Source of the DNA: Bradyrhizobium sp. JYMT SZCCT0180 | GTDB taxonomy: Bacteria; Pseudomonadota; Alphaproteobacteria; Rhizobiales; Xanthobacteraceae | Length of the DNA stretch: 64,000 nucleotides | NCBI RefSeq assembly: GCF_018130165.1 | Contig: NZ_JAFCLZ010000003.1 | Location: forward strand, 1-64,000 | Direction of reading: 5' to 3' | Shown here: piece after piece, positions 1 through 9,578 of the stretch | Numbering within the stretch: the stretch's first letter is position 1 | How the letters are laid out: every line of letters begins with the position of its first letter | The notes under the pieces: generated by a model | Database searches by the model: none | Told to the model about the DNA's origin: nothing | What the model saw: only the letters and a program-made list of their open reading frames with translations | Made by a program: the position numbers and the translations under genes

Positions 1-29
1 GAGATCACGGCATAAGCCGTAAAGCCATT

Positions 30-145
30 GCGCAGGGAAGGCCAGGTGTTCTCCGCTGCCCTGTATGCTCGTGTGCAGCCTACTTAGTGCAAACCGCACA
101 CGAGACCGCGGGTGCAGCGCGCACCCGGTCTTCCCTGCGCCCTCT
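30..145. repeat. Large imperfect palindrome, dispersed intergenic repeat (copy 1)
   Basis: Nested inverted repeats are visible: GCGCAGGGAAG (30-40) pairs with CTTCCCTGCGC (130-140), and GCTCGTGTGC (67-76) pairs with GCACACGAG (96-104). The right half (96-145) recurs in opposite orientation at 50908-50957 with about three mismatches in 50 bases. From memory, this sequence is widespread between genes in Bradyrhizobium. No gene is credible in 1-371; the short reading frames here are by-products of the palindromes. Confidence 0.8.
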
Positions 146-230
146 CATCGAGAGGGCGGGAAGTTTCTGGCAAGGCTCGGGCGCAATGCGTCGCGAGAAT
201 GTCGAAGTGTGTGTCACACCCACAATTGTC

Positions 231-339
231 GTCCCCGCCGAGTGCGCAATTGCGCACGGGGGCGGGGACCCAGTATCCCAGAGACGCCGATGATAGAACC
301 GAGAAGCCGCGGCGTACTGGATCCCCGCATGCGCGGGGG
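231..339. repeat. Pair of GC-rich hairpins (REP-like)
   Basis: GTCCCCGCC (231-239) pairs with GGCGGGGAC (261-269) around a perfect inner palindrome GTGCGCAATTGCGCAC (242-257). A second hairpin, CCCCGC-ATGC-GCGGGG, lies at 323-338. Both sit just beyond the 3' end of the leftward selO gene. They could act as transcription or mRNA 3'-end structures for selO, or be dispersed REP elements; no T-run follows either stem. Confidence 0.6.
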
Positions 340-371
340 ACGACGGTCACGGTATGGGGCGCATGACGACC

Positions 372-1847
372 TCACGTCCCGCAGAACGTCTGCAGCACGC
401 GTTGCTCCGGCAATGGCGGATTGGCGTATTCAGCAAACTCCGGCTGATCCTCGAACGGCTTTGCCAGCACGCTCAGCAATTCCTCGAACGGCGCGTAATC
501 GTCATTGTTCATCGCGGCCTGGATCACGGCTTCGACGCGGTGGTTGCGCGGGATGAAGGCGGGATTGACCTTGCGCATCGAGGCATATCGTTCCGCTGCC
601 GATTGCGGCTCGTCGGAGATGCGTTGCCGCCAGCGCGCCGCCCATTCGTCGAACGCCGCGGGATCGAGGAACTGGGCCCTGACGCTGTCGTCGTTGGCGT
701 CCAGCGCGGCGTCGGCGAGGCGGCGGAAGGTGAGGGTGAAGTCGGCCTGGTTCTTGGCCATGGCGTCGAGCAGGTCCTGCACCAGCGCCTCGTCGCCGTC
801 ACGCAGGCTGAACAGGCCGATCTTGGCGCGCAGTCCGGCCTGATAGGCGGTGGTGAAATGCTCGGCGAATTCACCGAGGATGAATTGCGCCTGTTCGATC
901 GCCTTGTCCTTGTCGTCGGACAACAGCGGCAGCAGGCATTCGGCCAGCCGCGTCAAATTCCACAGCGCGATCTGCGGCTGGTTGGCGTAGGCGTAGCGGC
1001 CCATCTCGTCGATCGAGGAGAACACCTGCGCGGGGTCGTAATGGTCCATGAACGCGCACGGGCCGTAGTCGATGGTCTCGCCCGAGATCGAGGAATTGTC
1101 GGTGTTCATGACGCCATGGATGAAGCCGACCAGAAGCCATCGCGCGACCAGATCGGCCTGCCGCGCCACCACGCCTTCGAGCAGCGCGTGATAGGGGCGC
1201 TCGGCCTTGGCGGCCTCCGGATAGTGGCGCGCAATCGCGTGGTCGGCGAGCTGGCGCACGCCGTCGGTGTCGCCGCGCGCGGCGAAGAACTGGAAGGTAC
1301 CGACCCGGATATGGCTCGCAGCCACGCGGGTCAGCACCGCGCCGGGCAGCATGGTCTCGCGCTGCACGCGCTCGCCGGTGATCACGGCCGCGAGCGAGCG
1401 CGTCGTCGGAATGCCGAGCGCGAACATCGCTTCGCTGACGATGTACTCCCGCAGTACCGGGCCCAGCGCGGCCCGGCCATCGCCGCGGCGGGAAAACGGC
1501 GTCGGACCAGAACCCTTGAGCTGGATGTCGCGCCTGATGCCATCGGCGTCGATGACTTCGCCGAGCAGGATGGCCCTTCCGTCGCCGAGCTGCGGCACGA
1601 AATGCCCGAACTGGTGGCCGGCATAGGCCATCGCGATCGGGTCGGCGCCGTCGGGGACGCGTTTGCCGGCCAGGATCTCGGTACCCTCAGGGCTAGCGAG
1701 CACCTCCGGGTCGAGGCCGAGATGGACGGCCAGCGCCCGGTTCAGCTTGATCAGCCGGGGGGCGGCCACGGGGGTAGGCGCCACGCGCGCGAAAAAGTTC
1801 GCCGGCAGAGCCGTATAGGTGTTCTGGAACGGGAAATGGACGGTCAT
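372..1847 (-). CDS. selO: Protein adenylyltransferase SelO (YdiU/UPF0061 family)
   Basis: Pseudokinase-fold enzyme that transfers AMP from ATP to Ser/Thr/Tyr of target proteins and is linked to oxidative stress responses in known members. Conserved blocks are seen: GHQFG (about residues 77-81), the nucleotide-binding [16 protein letters not shown] stretch (111-126) and HGVMNTDN (244-251) with the metal-binding Asp/Asn. The protein ends in F-C-G-T, so a Cys sits third from the end, where eukaryotic SelO has selenocysteine. The ATG at 1847 gives 491 residues, the usual family length; an upstream in-frame ATG at 2066 would add 73 unrelated residues and run into the aspS start. It is divergent from aspS. 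Confidence 0.95.
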   Translation of the reverse strand: MTVHFPFQNTYTALPANFFARVAPTPVAAPRLIKLNRALAVHLGLDPEVLASPEGTEILAGKRVPDGADPIAMAYAGHQFGHFVPQLGDGRAILLGEVIDADGIRRDIQLKGSGPTPFSRRGDGRAALGPVLREYIVSEAMFALGIPTTRSLAAVITGERVQRETMLPGAVLTRVAASHIRVGTFQFFAARGDTDGVRQLADHAIARHYPEAAKAERPYHALLEGVVARQADLVARWLLVGFIHGVMNTDNSSISGETIDYGPCAFMDHYDPAQVFSSIDEMGRYAYANQPQIALWNLTRLAECLLPLLSDDKDKAIEQAQFILGEFAEHFTTAYQAGLRAKIGLFSLRDGDEALVQDLLDAMAKNQADFTLTFRRLADAALDANDDSVRAQFLDPAAFDEWAARWRQRISDEPQSAAERYASMRKVNPAFIPRNHRVEAVIQAAMNNDDYAPFEELLSVLAKPFEDQPEFAEYANPPLPEQRVLQTFCGT

Positions 1848-2064
1848 GGTCACAAAGATAGGCGCGCCCGGGGGATAGGCAAAGGGCTCACGCCAGATAG
1901 CTTCGAAATGCCGCTTTTTGGGCCAAAACAGGGGCCGCCACTGGTTGCCGCGCCTGACCTCGTCGGGTAAACCCTGCCGCAGCTCGGGCAGGCCTTGTTC
2001 CCCGATTCTTGTTCTGGATTCTTGGCCCTCGATTCGACCTCCAATATCAGTTTTTGGGATTTCC

Positions 2065-3840
2065 ATGCATCGCTACCGGTCACATACATGCGGCGCGCTC
2101 CGCGACAGCCACATCGGCGAAACCGTTCGCCTCTCGGGCTGGTGCCACGTCATCCGCGACCATGGCGGCGTGCTGTTCATCGACCTGCGCGACCATTACG
2201 GCATCACCCAGTGCGTGGCCGACAAGGACTCGCCGGCGTTCGCGGAAGTCGAAAAGTTCCGCTCGGAGTGGGTGGTGCGGATCGACGGCAAGGTGCGCCA
2301 TCGTCCCGAAGGCACCGTCAATGCCGAACTGCCGACCGGCAAGATCGAAATCTATGTCAGCGCGGTCGAAGTGCTGGGGCCTGCCGGCGAGCTGCCGCTG
2401 CCGGTGGCTGGCGAGCAGGAATATCCTGAAGACATAAGGCTTAAGTACCGTTTCCTCGACCTGCGTCGCGAGAAACTGCACCAGAACATCATGACCCGCG
2501 GCGCGATCGTCGATTCCATGCGCAAGCGGATGAAGGACCAGGGCTTCTTCGAGTTCCAGACCCCGATCCTGACCGCGTCCTCGCCGGAAGGCGCGCGCGA
2601 CTTCCTGGTGCCGTCGCGGATTCATCCGGGCAAGTTCTACGCGCTGCCGCAGGCGCCGCAGCAGTACAAGCAGCTTCTGATGATGTCGGGCTTCGACCGC
2701 TACTTCCAGATCGCGCCATGCTTCCGCGACGAGGATCCGCGCGCCGACCGCCTGCCGGGCGAATTCTACCAGCTCGATGTGGAAATGAGCTTTGTCGAGC
2801 AGGAAGACGTCTTCGCGTCGATGGAGCCGGTGATTACCGGCGTGTTCGAGGAGTTTGCAAAAGGCAAGCCGGTGACAAAAGGCTGGCGGAAGATCCCGTT
2901 CGCCGAAGCGTTGAAAAAATACGGCAGCGACAAGCCGGATTTGCGCAATTCGATCGAGATGCAGGACGTCTCCGAGCATTTCCGCGGCTCCGGCTTCAAG
3001 GTGTTCGCGCGGATGCTGGAAGACCCGAAGAACCAGGTCTGGGCGATCCCCGGACCCGGCGGTGGCTCACGTGCGTTCTGCGACCGGATGAACTCCTGGG
3101 CGCAAGGCGAGGGCCAGCCCGGTCTCGGCTACATCATGTGGCGCGAGGGCGGCGAGGGCGCGGGTCCGCTGGCCAACAACATCGGACCGGAGCGGACGGC
3201 GGCGATCCGCGGCCAGCTCGGGCTGAAGGAAGGCGATGCCGCGTTCTTCGTCGCCGGCGATCCGGACAAGTTCTGGAAATTCTCTGGTCTCGCGCGCACC
3301 AAAGTGGGCGAGGAGTTGAACCTGATCGACAAGGACCGGTTCGAGCTCGCCTGGATCGTCGACTTCCCGATGTACGAGTATGACGAGACTGAGAAAAAGG
3401 TCGACTTCTCGCACAACCCGTTCTCGATGCCGCAGGGCGGCCTCGACGCGCTCAACGGGCAGGACCCGCTGACCATCAAGGCGTTCCAGTACGACATCGT
3501 CTGCAACGGCTACGAGATCGCCTCCGGCGGCATCCGCAACCACAAGCCCGAGGCGATGGTGAAGGCGTTCGAGATCGCGGGCTATGGCGAGAAGGACGTC
3601 GTCGAGCGGTTCGGCGGCATGTACCGCGCGTTCCAGTACGGCGCCCCGCCGCACGGCGGCATGGCGGCCGGCGTCGATCGCATCGTGATGCTGCTCTGTG
3701 GAACCACGAACCTGCGCGAAATCTCGCTGTTCCCGATGAACCAGCAGGCCGTCGACCTGCTGATGGGCGCGCCGTCCGATGTCGCGATCAAGCAGCTGCG
3801 CGAACTGCACATCCGGCTCAATCTGCCGGAAAAGGGCTAG
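2065..3840 (+). CDS. aspS: Aspartate--tRNA ligase, probably non-discriminating (Asp/Asn)
   Basis: Class II aminoacyl-tRNA synthetase, 591 residues, bacterial type with the GAD insertion. An N-terminal OB anticodon-binding domain starts at about residue 15. Motif 2 reads [19 protein letters not shown], and motif 3 near the C-terminus reads [15 protein letters not shown]. His33 (RDHGG) and Gly83 (RPEGT) match the two positions known to mark enzymes that also charge tRNA-Asn, where discriminating enzymes such as E. coli have Leu and Lys. That implies tRNA-Asn is made by GatCAB amidation in this organism. The ATG at 2065 begins the conserved N-terminus; a 49-residue in-frame upstream extension is not family-like. 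A decayed copy of the last 27 codons lies at 5960-6040. Confidence 0.97.
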   Translation: MHRYRSHTCGALRDSHIGETVRLSGWCHVIRDHGGVLFIDLRDHYGITQCVADKDSPAFAEVEKFRSEWVVRIDGKVRHRPEGTVNAELPTGKIEIYVSAVEVLGPAGELPLPVAGEQEYPEDIRLKYRFLDLRREKLHQNIMTRGAIVDSMRKRMKDQGFFEFQTPILTASSPEGARDFLVPSRIHPGKFYALPQAPQQYKQLLMMSGFDRYFQIAPCFRDEDPRADRLPGEFYQLDVEMSFVEQEDVFASMEPVITGVFEEFAKGKPVTKGWRKIPFAEALKKYGSDKPDLRNSIEMQDVSEHFRGSGFKVFARMLEDPKNQVWAIPGPGGGSRAFCDRMNSWAQGEGQPGLGYIMWREGGEGAGPLANNIGPERTAAIRGQLGLKEGDAAFFVAGDPDKFWKFSGLARTKVGEELNLIDKDRFELAWIVDFPMYEYDETEKKVDFSHNPFSMPQGGLDALNGQDPLTIKAFQYDIVCNGYEIASGGIRNHKPEAMVKAFEIAGYGEKDVVERFGGMYRAFQYGAPPHGGMAAGVDRIVMLLCGTTNLREISLFPMNQQAVDLLMGAPSDVAIKQLRELHIRLNLPEKG

Positions 3841-3847
3841 CCTAGGG

Positions 3848-5836
3848 TTAGAGCCCGGTTGAAGCCTCGATCCGGAATTGCGCCAGCGCAACCATCGGGT
3901 CGGTCTTCAACAGCTGCATGAGCTGCATCGCCGGCACCTTGCCGAGCGGGGTCAGCTTGATGTTGAGCGTCTGGCCCGGGGTCTCGACAAAGCGGGCGAC
4001 CGCTTGCACCGCGGCGACGGCATCGGGGTTGGTGGCCGCGGCTTGTTCGCTGCCGGACCTGATACCCTCGACGATGGCGCTCCGCGCCGCCTCGCGGCTG
4101 ACGTTCTGAAGGCGGGCATATTGGGCGACCGCAAGGTCGATGCCGCCGGTATCACGCAGCGTGAGGTCGATCGTACCGGCCTCGATCTGTCCGGCCATGG
4201 TCGCCGCCTGCACTGCATTGGGGGAGAATACCCCGCGCGGCACGTTGGCGAGCGACACCCGCAGCGACGCCTTGGCGATGCCGCCGACGTCGAGCGTCAC
4301 CGGTTCGAGGGCGAATGCGCGTGACGCCTCCGTCCAGGCCGCGCCGAGATCAAAATCGATGGCCGCCTTGTCGAGGCCGGCCGTGACCAGCACCTTCTGG
4401 CCGGGATCGCGCGCATCCAGCGGCGCTGCCATCTTCAGTGCCAGCCGCAGCTTGCTCGGGATCGGCCCGATGAAATTGCCCCAATCGAGGTTGAAGGCGT
4501 CGATGTTGACCGGCCGGCCCGTGTCCTTGAAGGGCGCCGCGAGCGCCTTGAGTTCGACACCCTCGATAAGCGCCAGCATCCCGAGCGCCTGGTCGGGCGG
4601 TGGCTGCTGCGATGGGTTGGAGAACAGCGCCGACATCCGCATCAGGTTGGCGACATCGAGCGATTTGAGCGCGAACCGACCGACCTTGAAGGGACCTTGC
4701 GGCGTGCGGCCATCGAGGCCTTCGATCGCAAATTCGTTGACCTTGCCGCTGTCCAGATTGAACCGCATCGCCGACAGTTTGAAGGGACCCTGCGGTGTCT
4801 CGACCGCAAAGCCAGTCATCTCGGCATTGCCGATCCGCAAGCCCTCGTACACCTTGGCGACCTTCTCAAGCATTGCGCGCGCTTGCACCGGTGTCGGCGG
4901 TGCGGCGCCGGGCGGCGGTATCATTGCCAATAGATCCGCAAGTTGCATCCGCGACGGCCGCAGGCCGACGTCGTCGATCGTCATGCCGTCGATCCGCATG
5001 TTCAGGCCTTGCCCGGACGTGACGACATAGGGACCCGTCGTGATCTGCCGGTACGTCCGGTAGTACTTGTCGTCGCTGGCCTTCTGCGGGTCGAAGAGTG
5101 CCGCCACCGCTGCCGTGTCGATGTCGTAGCCTGCGATATTGGCGAGGTTGCCGGTGAGCTTGTCCGGCTTGCCCCCCGCGCCTTGGGCGTTGACCGTGAA
5201 AACCACACCGTCGATCTTCGTGCTGGCGACCTTGCCGTCCTTGATGCCCTGCATCGCAAGGCCCGTATAAGCGACTTCGCCGCCGCCCGGCGTCGCAACG
5301 CCGGAGTTGATGGTTGCGGTCAGGCTCGGAGCGCTGATCGACGTCGCCGCAACGCCTGCGAACTGCGCGAGCACGGACCGGTAGACGTCGGCAAAGGACG
5401 ACGAAGCCTGCGGCCCTTGCAGGCTGGCGGGGCCGGAATAGTCCTTCAGGATGATCCGCGGCACCTTGTAGGCGAGGCTCAGAGCCGGCTGCGGGGCCAT
5501 GGCCGCGCTGATCTCGACATCGGCGATTTCGATGCTCTCGGCCGAGACGCGCGCCGCGTCCGGCTGGCTGACGCCGGAGGCCGTGAGGCTGCCGATCTTG
5601 ACGCTGATCGGCGGTTGCGCTGCCGATTTAGCGGTGATCTCGGCAATCGTGACCGTGCGGCTCAAGAGGTCGAACGACACCTTGCCCCGGCTCGCCTTGC
5701 CGCCGGCCGCGCGAACCTGCTCAAGTGCGGCGTCGACCTCGCTGGCTATCCGATGCTGGGTATAGAACTGAAAGCCGAAGAACCCTCCCACCGCGATCAC
5801 GATTGCGGCAACCAGGCCGCTCAGAACCTTTACCAT
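3848..5836 (-). CDS. Large membrane-anchored periplasmic protein, unknown function
   Basis: 662 residues. The N-terminus is a single hydrophobic anchor (about residues 4-24, VKVLSGLVAAIVIAVGG), followed by an entirely soluble, Ala/Pro/Leu-rich remainder predicted to be outside the membrane. I do not recognise a named domain with confidence; the long alternation of hydrophobic and polar stretches with phrases such as 'IEIADVEISA' and 'GLDGRTPQGPFKVGRF' resembles large AsmA/DUF945-like envelope proteins. The ATG at 5836 follows a GGAG Shine-Dalgarno; an upstream ATG at 5914 adds a basic, unlikely leader. It is convergent with aspS, with 7 bases between stops, and lies between aspS and the aspS 3' remnant. 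Confidence 0.85.
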   Translation of the reverse strand: MVKVLSGLVAAIVIAVGGFFGFQFYTQHRIASEVDAALEQVRAAGGKASRGKVSFDLLSRTVTIAEITAKSAAQPPISVKIGSLTASGVSQPDAARVSAESIEIADVEISAAMAPQPALSLAYKVPRIILKDYSGPASLQGPQASSSFADVYRSVLAQFAGVAATSISAPSLTATINSGVATPGGGEVAYTGLAMQGIKDGKVASTKIDGVVFTVNAQGAGGKPDKLTGNLANIAGYDIDTAAVAALFDPQKASDDKYYRTYRQITTGPYVVTSGQGLNMRIDGMTIDDVGLRPSRMQLADLLAMIPPPGAAPPTPVQARAMLEKVAKVYEGLRIGNAEMTGFAVETPQGPFKLSAMRFNLDSGKVNEFAIEGLDGRTPQGPFKVGRFALKSLDVANLMRMSALFSNPSQQPPPDQALGMLALIEGVELKALAAPFKDTGRPVNIDAFNLDWGNFIGPIPSKLRLALKMAAPLDARDPGQKVLVTAGLDKAAIDFDLGAAWTEASRAFALEPVTLDVGGIAKASLRVSLANVPRGVFSPNAVQAATMAGQIEAGTIDLTLRDTGGIDLAVAQYARLQNVSREAARSAIVEGIRSGSEQAAATNPDAVAAVQAVARFVETPGQTLNIKLTPLGKVPAMQLMQLLKTDPMVALAQFRIEASTGL

Positions 5837-5959
5837 TCGGGCAGCTCCGGTTGCCGGTGGGCGGAGGGCAATTTGCCGTCGTCGGTCGAATGACCGGGGA
5901 TGGGGAGGGGCCATGGTAACGGGTTCGACCGTTTGCGTCGATCCGCCAGCCGTCAGGCC

Positions 5960-6040
5960 CTGTTGATGGGGGCGCCATCAGCTGTTGCATCCAAGCGGTT
6001 GCGCGTGCTTCACATCCGGCTCAATCTGCCGGCAAACTGA
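5960..6040 (+). pseudogene. Decayed duplicate of the aspS 3' end
   Basis: Read in frame from 5960, this segment gives LLMGAPSAVASK, then [14 protein letters not shown] and a stop, matching the last 27 codons of aspS (3757-3840: [12 protein letters not shown], then [15 protein letters not shown]). A 22-base block is identical (3808-3829 and 6011-6032). The similarity is at both DNA and protein level and includes the stop codon position, so it is a true copy and not chance. The copy has no start and no upstream synthetase body. The leftward gene at 3848-5836 lies between the two copies. Confidence 0.85.
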
Positions 6041-6097
6041 CCTCGTCCGGACGTGGCGAAGAAACAAAAGATCGGGACCGGGAACGCGGGAGTATGC

Positions 6098-8407
6098 ATG
6101 TCGTCTTATTCTGAAGATCTCCATTCCGCAGCACTGGCGTACCATCGGCTGCCGCGGCCCGGTAAGCTGGAAATTCAGGCCACCAAGCCGCTCGCCAACC
6201 AGCGCGACCTGGCACTGGCCTATTCGCCGGGCGTCGCGGCCGCCTGTACCGAAATCGCCAACAATCCGGCTGAAGCGGCGAGCCTGACCGCCCGCGCCAA
6301 TCTGGTGGCCGTGGTCTCCAACGGGACGGCCGTGCTCGGCCTCGGCAATATCGGCCCGCTGGCGTCCAAGCCTGTCATGGAAGGCAAGGCGGTCCTGTTC
6401 AAGAAATTCGCCGGGATCGATGTGTTCGACATCGAGATCGCCGCCGACACCATTGAGCGCGTGGTCGAGACGGTGGCGGCGCTGGAGCCGACCTTCGGCG
6501 GCATCAACCTGGAAGACATCAAGGGCCCGGAGTGCTTTGAGATCGAGGCGCAGCTCAAGGCGCGCATGAAGATCCCGGTGTTTCACGACGACCAGCATGG
6601 CACCGCCATCATTGTCGCCGCGGCGATCACCAACGCGCTGCTGCTGAACGGCAAGAAGCTTGCCGACGTCAAGATCGTCTGCTCCGGCGCAGGTGCCGCC
6701 GCGATCGCCTGCCTCAATCTCCTGGTGTCGCTCGGCGCGCAACACAAGAACATCTGGGTCTGCGATATCGACGGCGTCGTGCACGAGGGCCGCAACACGC
6801 TGATGGACCGCTGGAAGGCGGTCTATGCGCAGAAGACCAGCGCGCGCGTGCTCGCCGACGTGATCGGCGGCGCCGATATCTTCCTGGGACTGTCCGCGCC
6901 CAACGTGCTGAAGCCGGAAATGGTCAAGGCGATGGCGGACCAGCCGCTGGTGATGGCGCTGGCCAATCCGAATCCGGAAATCATGCCGGACGAGGCGCGA
7001 AAAGCCCGCCCCGACGCGATGATCTGCACCGGGCGAAGCGACTTCCCTAACCAGGTCAACAACGTCCTGTGCTTCCCGTTCATCTTCCGCGGCGCGCTCG
7101 ACGTCGGCGCCACCGGGATCAACGAGGAAATGAAGCACGCCGCGGTCGACGCGATCGCGCAGCTGGCGCGCGATCCGCCGTCGGACGCGGTGGCGCAAGG
7201 CTTCGACAGCGGCGAAACCCAGGGGTTTGGACCGGGATCGCTGATCCCGAGCCCGTTCGATCCCCGCCTGATCCTGCGCATCGCGCCGGCTGTCGCCAAG
7301 GCTGCGATGGATTCCGGCGTGGCGACACGGCCGATCAAGAATTTCGACGAATATACCGCGCTGCTGGAGCGCTTTGCATTCCGTTCCGGCCTCGTCATGA
7401 AGCCGGTATTCGCCAAGGCGAAATCCCAGCCGGTGCGCGTGATCTATGCCGAGGGCGAAGACGCACGCGTGCTTCGCGCCACCCAGGTCGTGCTCGAAGA
7501 GAAACTGGCGCGGCCGATCCTGGTCGGGCGGCCCTCGGTGGTGGAAGCCCGGATCAAGCGGTTCGGGCTGTCGATCAAGGCCGGGCAGGATTTCGACCTC
7601 GTCAATCCCGAGGACGATCCGCGCTACCGCTCCTACGTCCAGACCTATATCGACGTCGCCGGAAGGCGCGGTGTCACGCCCGAGGCCGCGCGCACCGTGG
7701 TTCGCACCAACGCCACCGTGATCGCAGCGCTTGCGGTGGTTCGCGGCGAGGCAGACGCGATGATCTGCGGCGTCGAGGGCCGCTATATGAGCCATCTGCG
7801 TCATGTCCGGGAAATCGTCGGCTTCCTGCCGGGGGTCAAGGATTTTGCGGCGCTGGCGATGATGATCACCAGCAAGGGCTCCTATTTCATCGCCGATACG
7901 CAGGTGAGGCCCAACCCGAGCGCTGAGGAATTGGCCGAGATGGCGTCGCTGGCAGCGATCCACGTCCAGCGCTTCAACATGAAGCCCCGCGTTGCCTTCG
8001 TGTCACATTCCGACTTCGGCAGCTATGATACCGATAGCTCACGCAAGATGCGTCTCGCCACCGCGCTATTGAAGGAAAAGCATCCGGAGATCGAGGCCGA
8101 CGGCGAAATGCAGGGCGATACCGCGCTATCGGCGGCCGCGCGCAAGCTCGTGCTTCCGCATTCGAAGCTGGAAGGCGATGCCAACATCCTGATCATGCCG
8201 AACCTCGATACCGCCAACGTCGCCTACCAGATGATCAAGACGCTGGCGGATGCATTGCCGGTAGGCCCGATCCTGATCGGCCCGGCGCGTCCGGCGCATA
8301 TCCTTACTCCGGGGGTGACCGCGCGCGGCATTCTCAACATGACGGCGGTTGCCGCCGTCGAGGCCCAGGAGCGTGCCGGCCGTGCGCAACCGACCCTGTT
8401 CGGCTAG
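6098..8407 (+). CDS. maeB: NADP-dependent malic enzyme with C-terminal phosphotransacetylase-like domain
   Basis: Oxidative decarboxylation of malate to pyruvate with NADP+, supplying pyruvate and NADPH during growth on dicarboxylates. 769 residues, the normal size of the two-domain bacterial form. The malic enzyme part occupies about residues 15-420 with [21 protein letters not shown] and the metal-binding FHDDQHGTA motifs. The C-terminal 330 residues have the PTA/PTB fold, known in rhizobial MaeB to be regulatory and to lack transacetylase activity. The ATG at 6098 has a GCGGGAG ribosome site 6 bases upstream; an earlier in-frame ATG at 6053 runs back toward the aspS remnant and is less likely. 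Confidence 0.96.
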   Translation: MSSYSEDLHSAALAYHRLPRPGKLEIQATKPLANQRDLALAYSPGVAAACTEIANNPAEAASLTARANLVAVVSNGTAVLGLGNIGPLASKPVMEGKAVLFKKFAGIDVFDIEIAADTIERVVETVAALEPTFGGINLEDIKGPECFEIEAQLKARMKIPVFHDDQHGTAIIVAAAITNALLLNGKKLADVKIVCSGAGAAAIACLNLLVSLGAQHKNIWVCDIDGVVHEGRNTLMDRWKAVYAQKTSARVLADVIGGADIFLGLSAPNVLKPEMVKAMADQPLVMALANPNPEIMPDEARKARPDAMICTGRSDFPNQVNNVLCFPFIFRGALDVGATGINEEMKHAAVDAIAQLARDPPSDAVAQGFDSGETQGFGPGSLIPSPFDPRLILRIAPAVAKAAMDSGVATRPIKNFDEYTALLERFAFRSGLVMKPVFAKAKSQPVRVIYAEGEDARVLRATQVVLEEKLARPILVGRPSVVEARIKRFGLSIKAGQDFDLVNPEDDPRYRSYVQTYIDVAGRRGVTPEAARTVVRTNATVIAALAVVRGEADAMICGVEGRYMSHLRHVREIVGFLPGVKDFAALAMMITSKGSYFIADTQVRPNPSAEELAEMASLAAIHVQRFNMKPRVAFVSHSDFGSYDTDSSRKMRLATALLKEKHPEIEADGEMQGDTALSAAARKLVLPHSKLEGDANILIMPNLDTANVAYQMIKTLADALPVGPILIGPARPAHILTPGVTARGILNMTAVAAVEAQERAGRAQPTLFG

Positions 8408-8533
8408 TTGCTATCGGCGGGTTTCCAACGCGGATGGTTTCGATTTGACCGTTTGAAAAGCAGAGGCGAAACGCTCATAATCGCCTTGCACGACCGCTTG
8501 TGACATTGCATTGCCATCCAGTGAGGCCGACCC

Positions 8534-8986
8534 ATGCCAGCGTTCTTTACTTTCGGGCGAGTTTTGTTTGCCGTGCTCTTCATCTACACCGGAGCGACCA
8601 AGCTCTTTGACGTTCAGAATACGACGAACGCGATCGCCTCCAAGCTCGTCATTCCTGCCCTTCTGACGCCCTACACCGAGCAACTCGAAACCATGGCAGG
8701 AGGAATGAAGACACCGCAAATGCTGGCTCTTGCGGTTGGTATTTTCGAGATCATCGCCGGGCTGATGATCGCGGTTAATTTCGGCGCGCGGTTCTTTGCG
8801 ATCCTTTTGATCTTCTTCGTGCTGACAGCCACCTTCTATTTCCACGATTTCTGGAATCAAGCCTCGCCCGAGAACGCCAAGACGCTGATCGATGCGTTGA
8901 AGAATCTCTCGATCGTCGGCGCGCTGTTCATGATCGCGGGCTACGGCCGCGGGCCGCGATCGTCGGAACCTGCCTACGACGTCTAG
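8534..8986 (+). CDS. DoxX family membrane protein
   Basis: 150 residues with four hydrophobic segments (about 5-22, 72-92, 95-112 and 128-145), the pattern of the DoxX/quinol oxidase subunit-like family. The N-terminal FGRVLFAVLFIYTGATKLFD and the central GIFEIIAGLMIAVNFGARFFA are typical of DoxX. Family members sit in the inner membrane and some have been tied to thiol or redox stress handling; the substrate of this one cannot be told. The ATG follows GTGAGGCCGACCC. It stands alone between maeB and a convergent gene 13 bases away. Confidence 0.88.
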   Translation: MPAFFTFGRVLFAVLFIYTGATKLFDVQNTTNAIASKLVIPALLTPYTEQLETMAGGMKTPQMLALAVGIFEIIAGLMIAVNFGARFFAILLIFFVLTATFYFHDFWNQASPENAKTLIDALKNLSIVGALFMIAGYGRGPRSSEPAYDV

Positions 8987-8999
8987 AGCGGACGTGGGC

Positions 9000-9554
9000 T
9001 CAGGTCCGCCGCCACGGCGTGACGGTGACGTCAGCCGCCGGGTCGAGCATTTGCGGTTGTCCGGCGCGTAATCCGTGCGACGCCAACACCTGTTGCGGCG
9101 AGCGCGCGGGCACCCCGGGGAAGCAGGGCTCGCCGTCCGGCAGCCGCACGTGCGGGGCCTGTGACAGCCAGAACACGTCGTAGCGTTCCATGAACATGCC
9201 GAACACGAAAGGCCCGCCGATCACGGCGACCGTGCCGGCGCGAATCCCGACTTGCGTGCAGGCGGCCTCAAAGGAGGCGCCGGCCGGATTCCACAGCGTG
9301 GCGTTGGGGTTGGAGGGATCGGGCGCAATCGCGCGAACCTTTCGCGTCAGGATAAGGCGCTTGCGCCGCGGCGAGTTCGGCTGGTCCTCGAAGGAATTGC
9401 GGCCGTGCAGGATCAGGTCGGCGCGGTCGAGGGCGGCTGTGAAGAACTGCTTGTCGCCCTCGAATTTCAAATCATCAGGCATGACATTGCTGGCGTTCGC
9501 CAGCATGCCGTCCGCCGAGACGATAACGTAGCCTTCGATGCGCAGCGCCGGCAT
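9000..9554 (-). CDS. RibD C-terminal / dihydrofolate reductase-like family protein
   Basis: 184 residues with the NADPH-binding reductase fold shared by RibD C-terminal domains and DHFR. The N-terminus (EGYVIVSADGMLANASNVMP) is the first strand and loop, LILHGRNSFEDQ is the characteristic helix, and TVAVIGGPFVFGMFM is the GG phosphate-binding turn. It is shorter than RibD and has no deaminase domain, so it is probably not the riboflavin enzyme itself; the substrate is unknown. It is convergent with the doxX-like gene and lies 24 bases beyond the end of the deacetylase gene on the same strand, so it may be co-transcribed with it. Confidence 0.85.
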   Translation of the reverse strand: MPALRIEGYVIVSADGMLANASNVMPDDLKFEGDKQFFTAALDRADLILHGRNSFEDQPNSPRRKRLILTRKVRAIAPDPSNPNATLWNPAGASFEAACTQVGIRAGTVAVIGGPFVFGMFMERYDVFWLSQAPHVRLPDGEPCFPGVPARSPQQVLASHGLRAGQPQMLDPAADVTVTPWRRT

Positions 9555-9578
9555 GGACTTGTCGCCGAGTCGAGGCCG

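Noticed and set aside
354..1970. Long rightward open frame (538 codons) opposite selO
   Set aside because: It is fully antisense to a protein with strong family motifs, and its product is Arg/His/Gly-rich, typical of the complement of GC-rich coding DNA.
5978..7963. Long leftward open frame opposite maeB
   Set aside because: maeB is certain on the other strand; the antisense product has no motif and the usual complement-strand composition.
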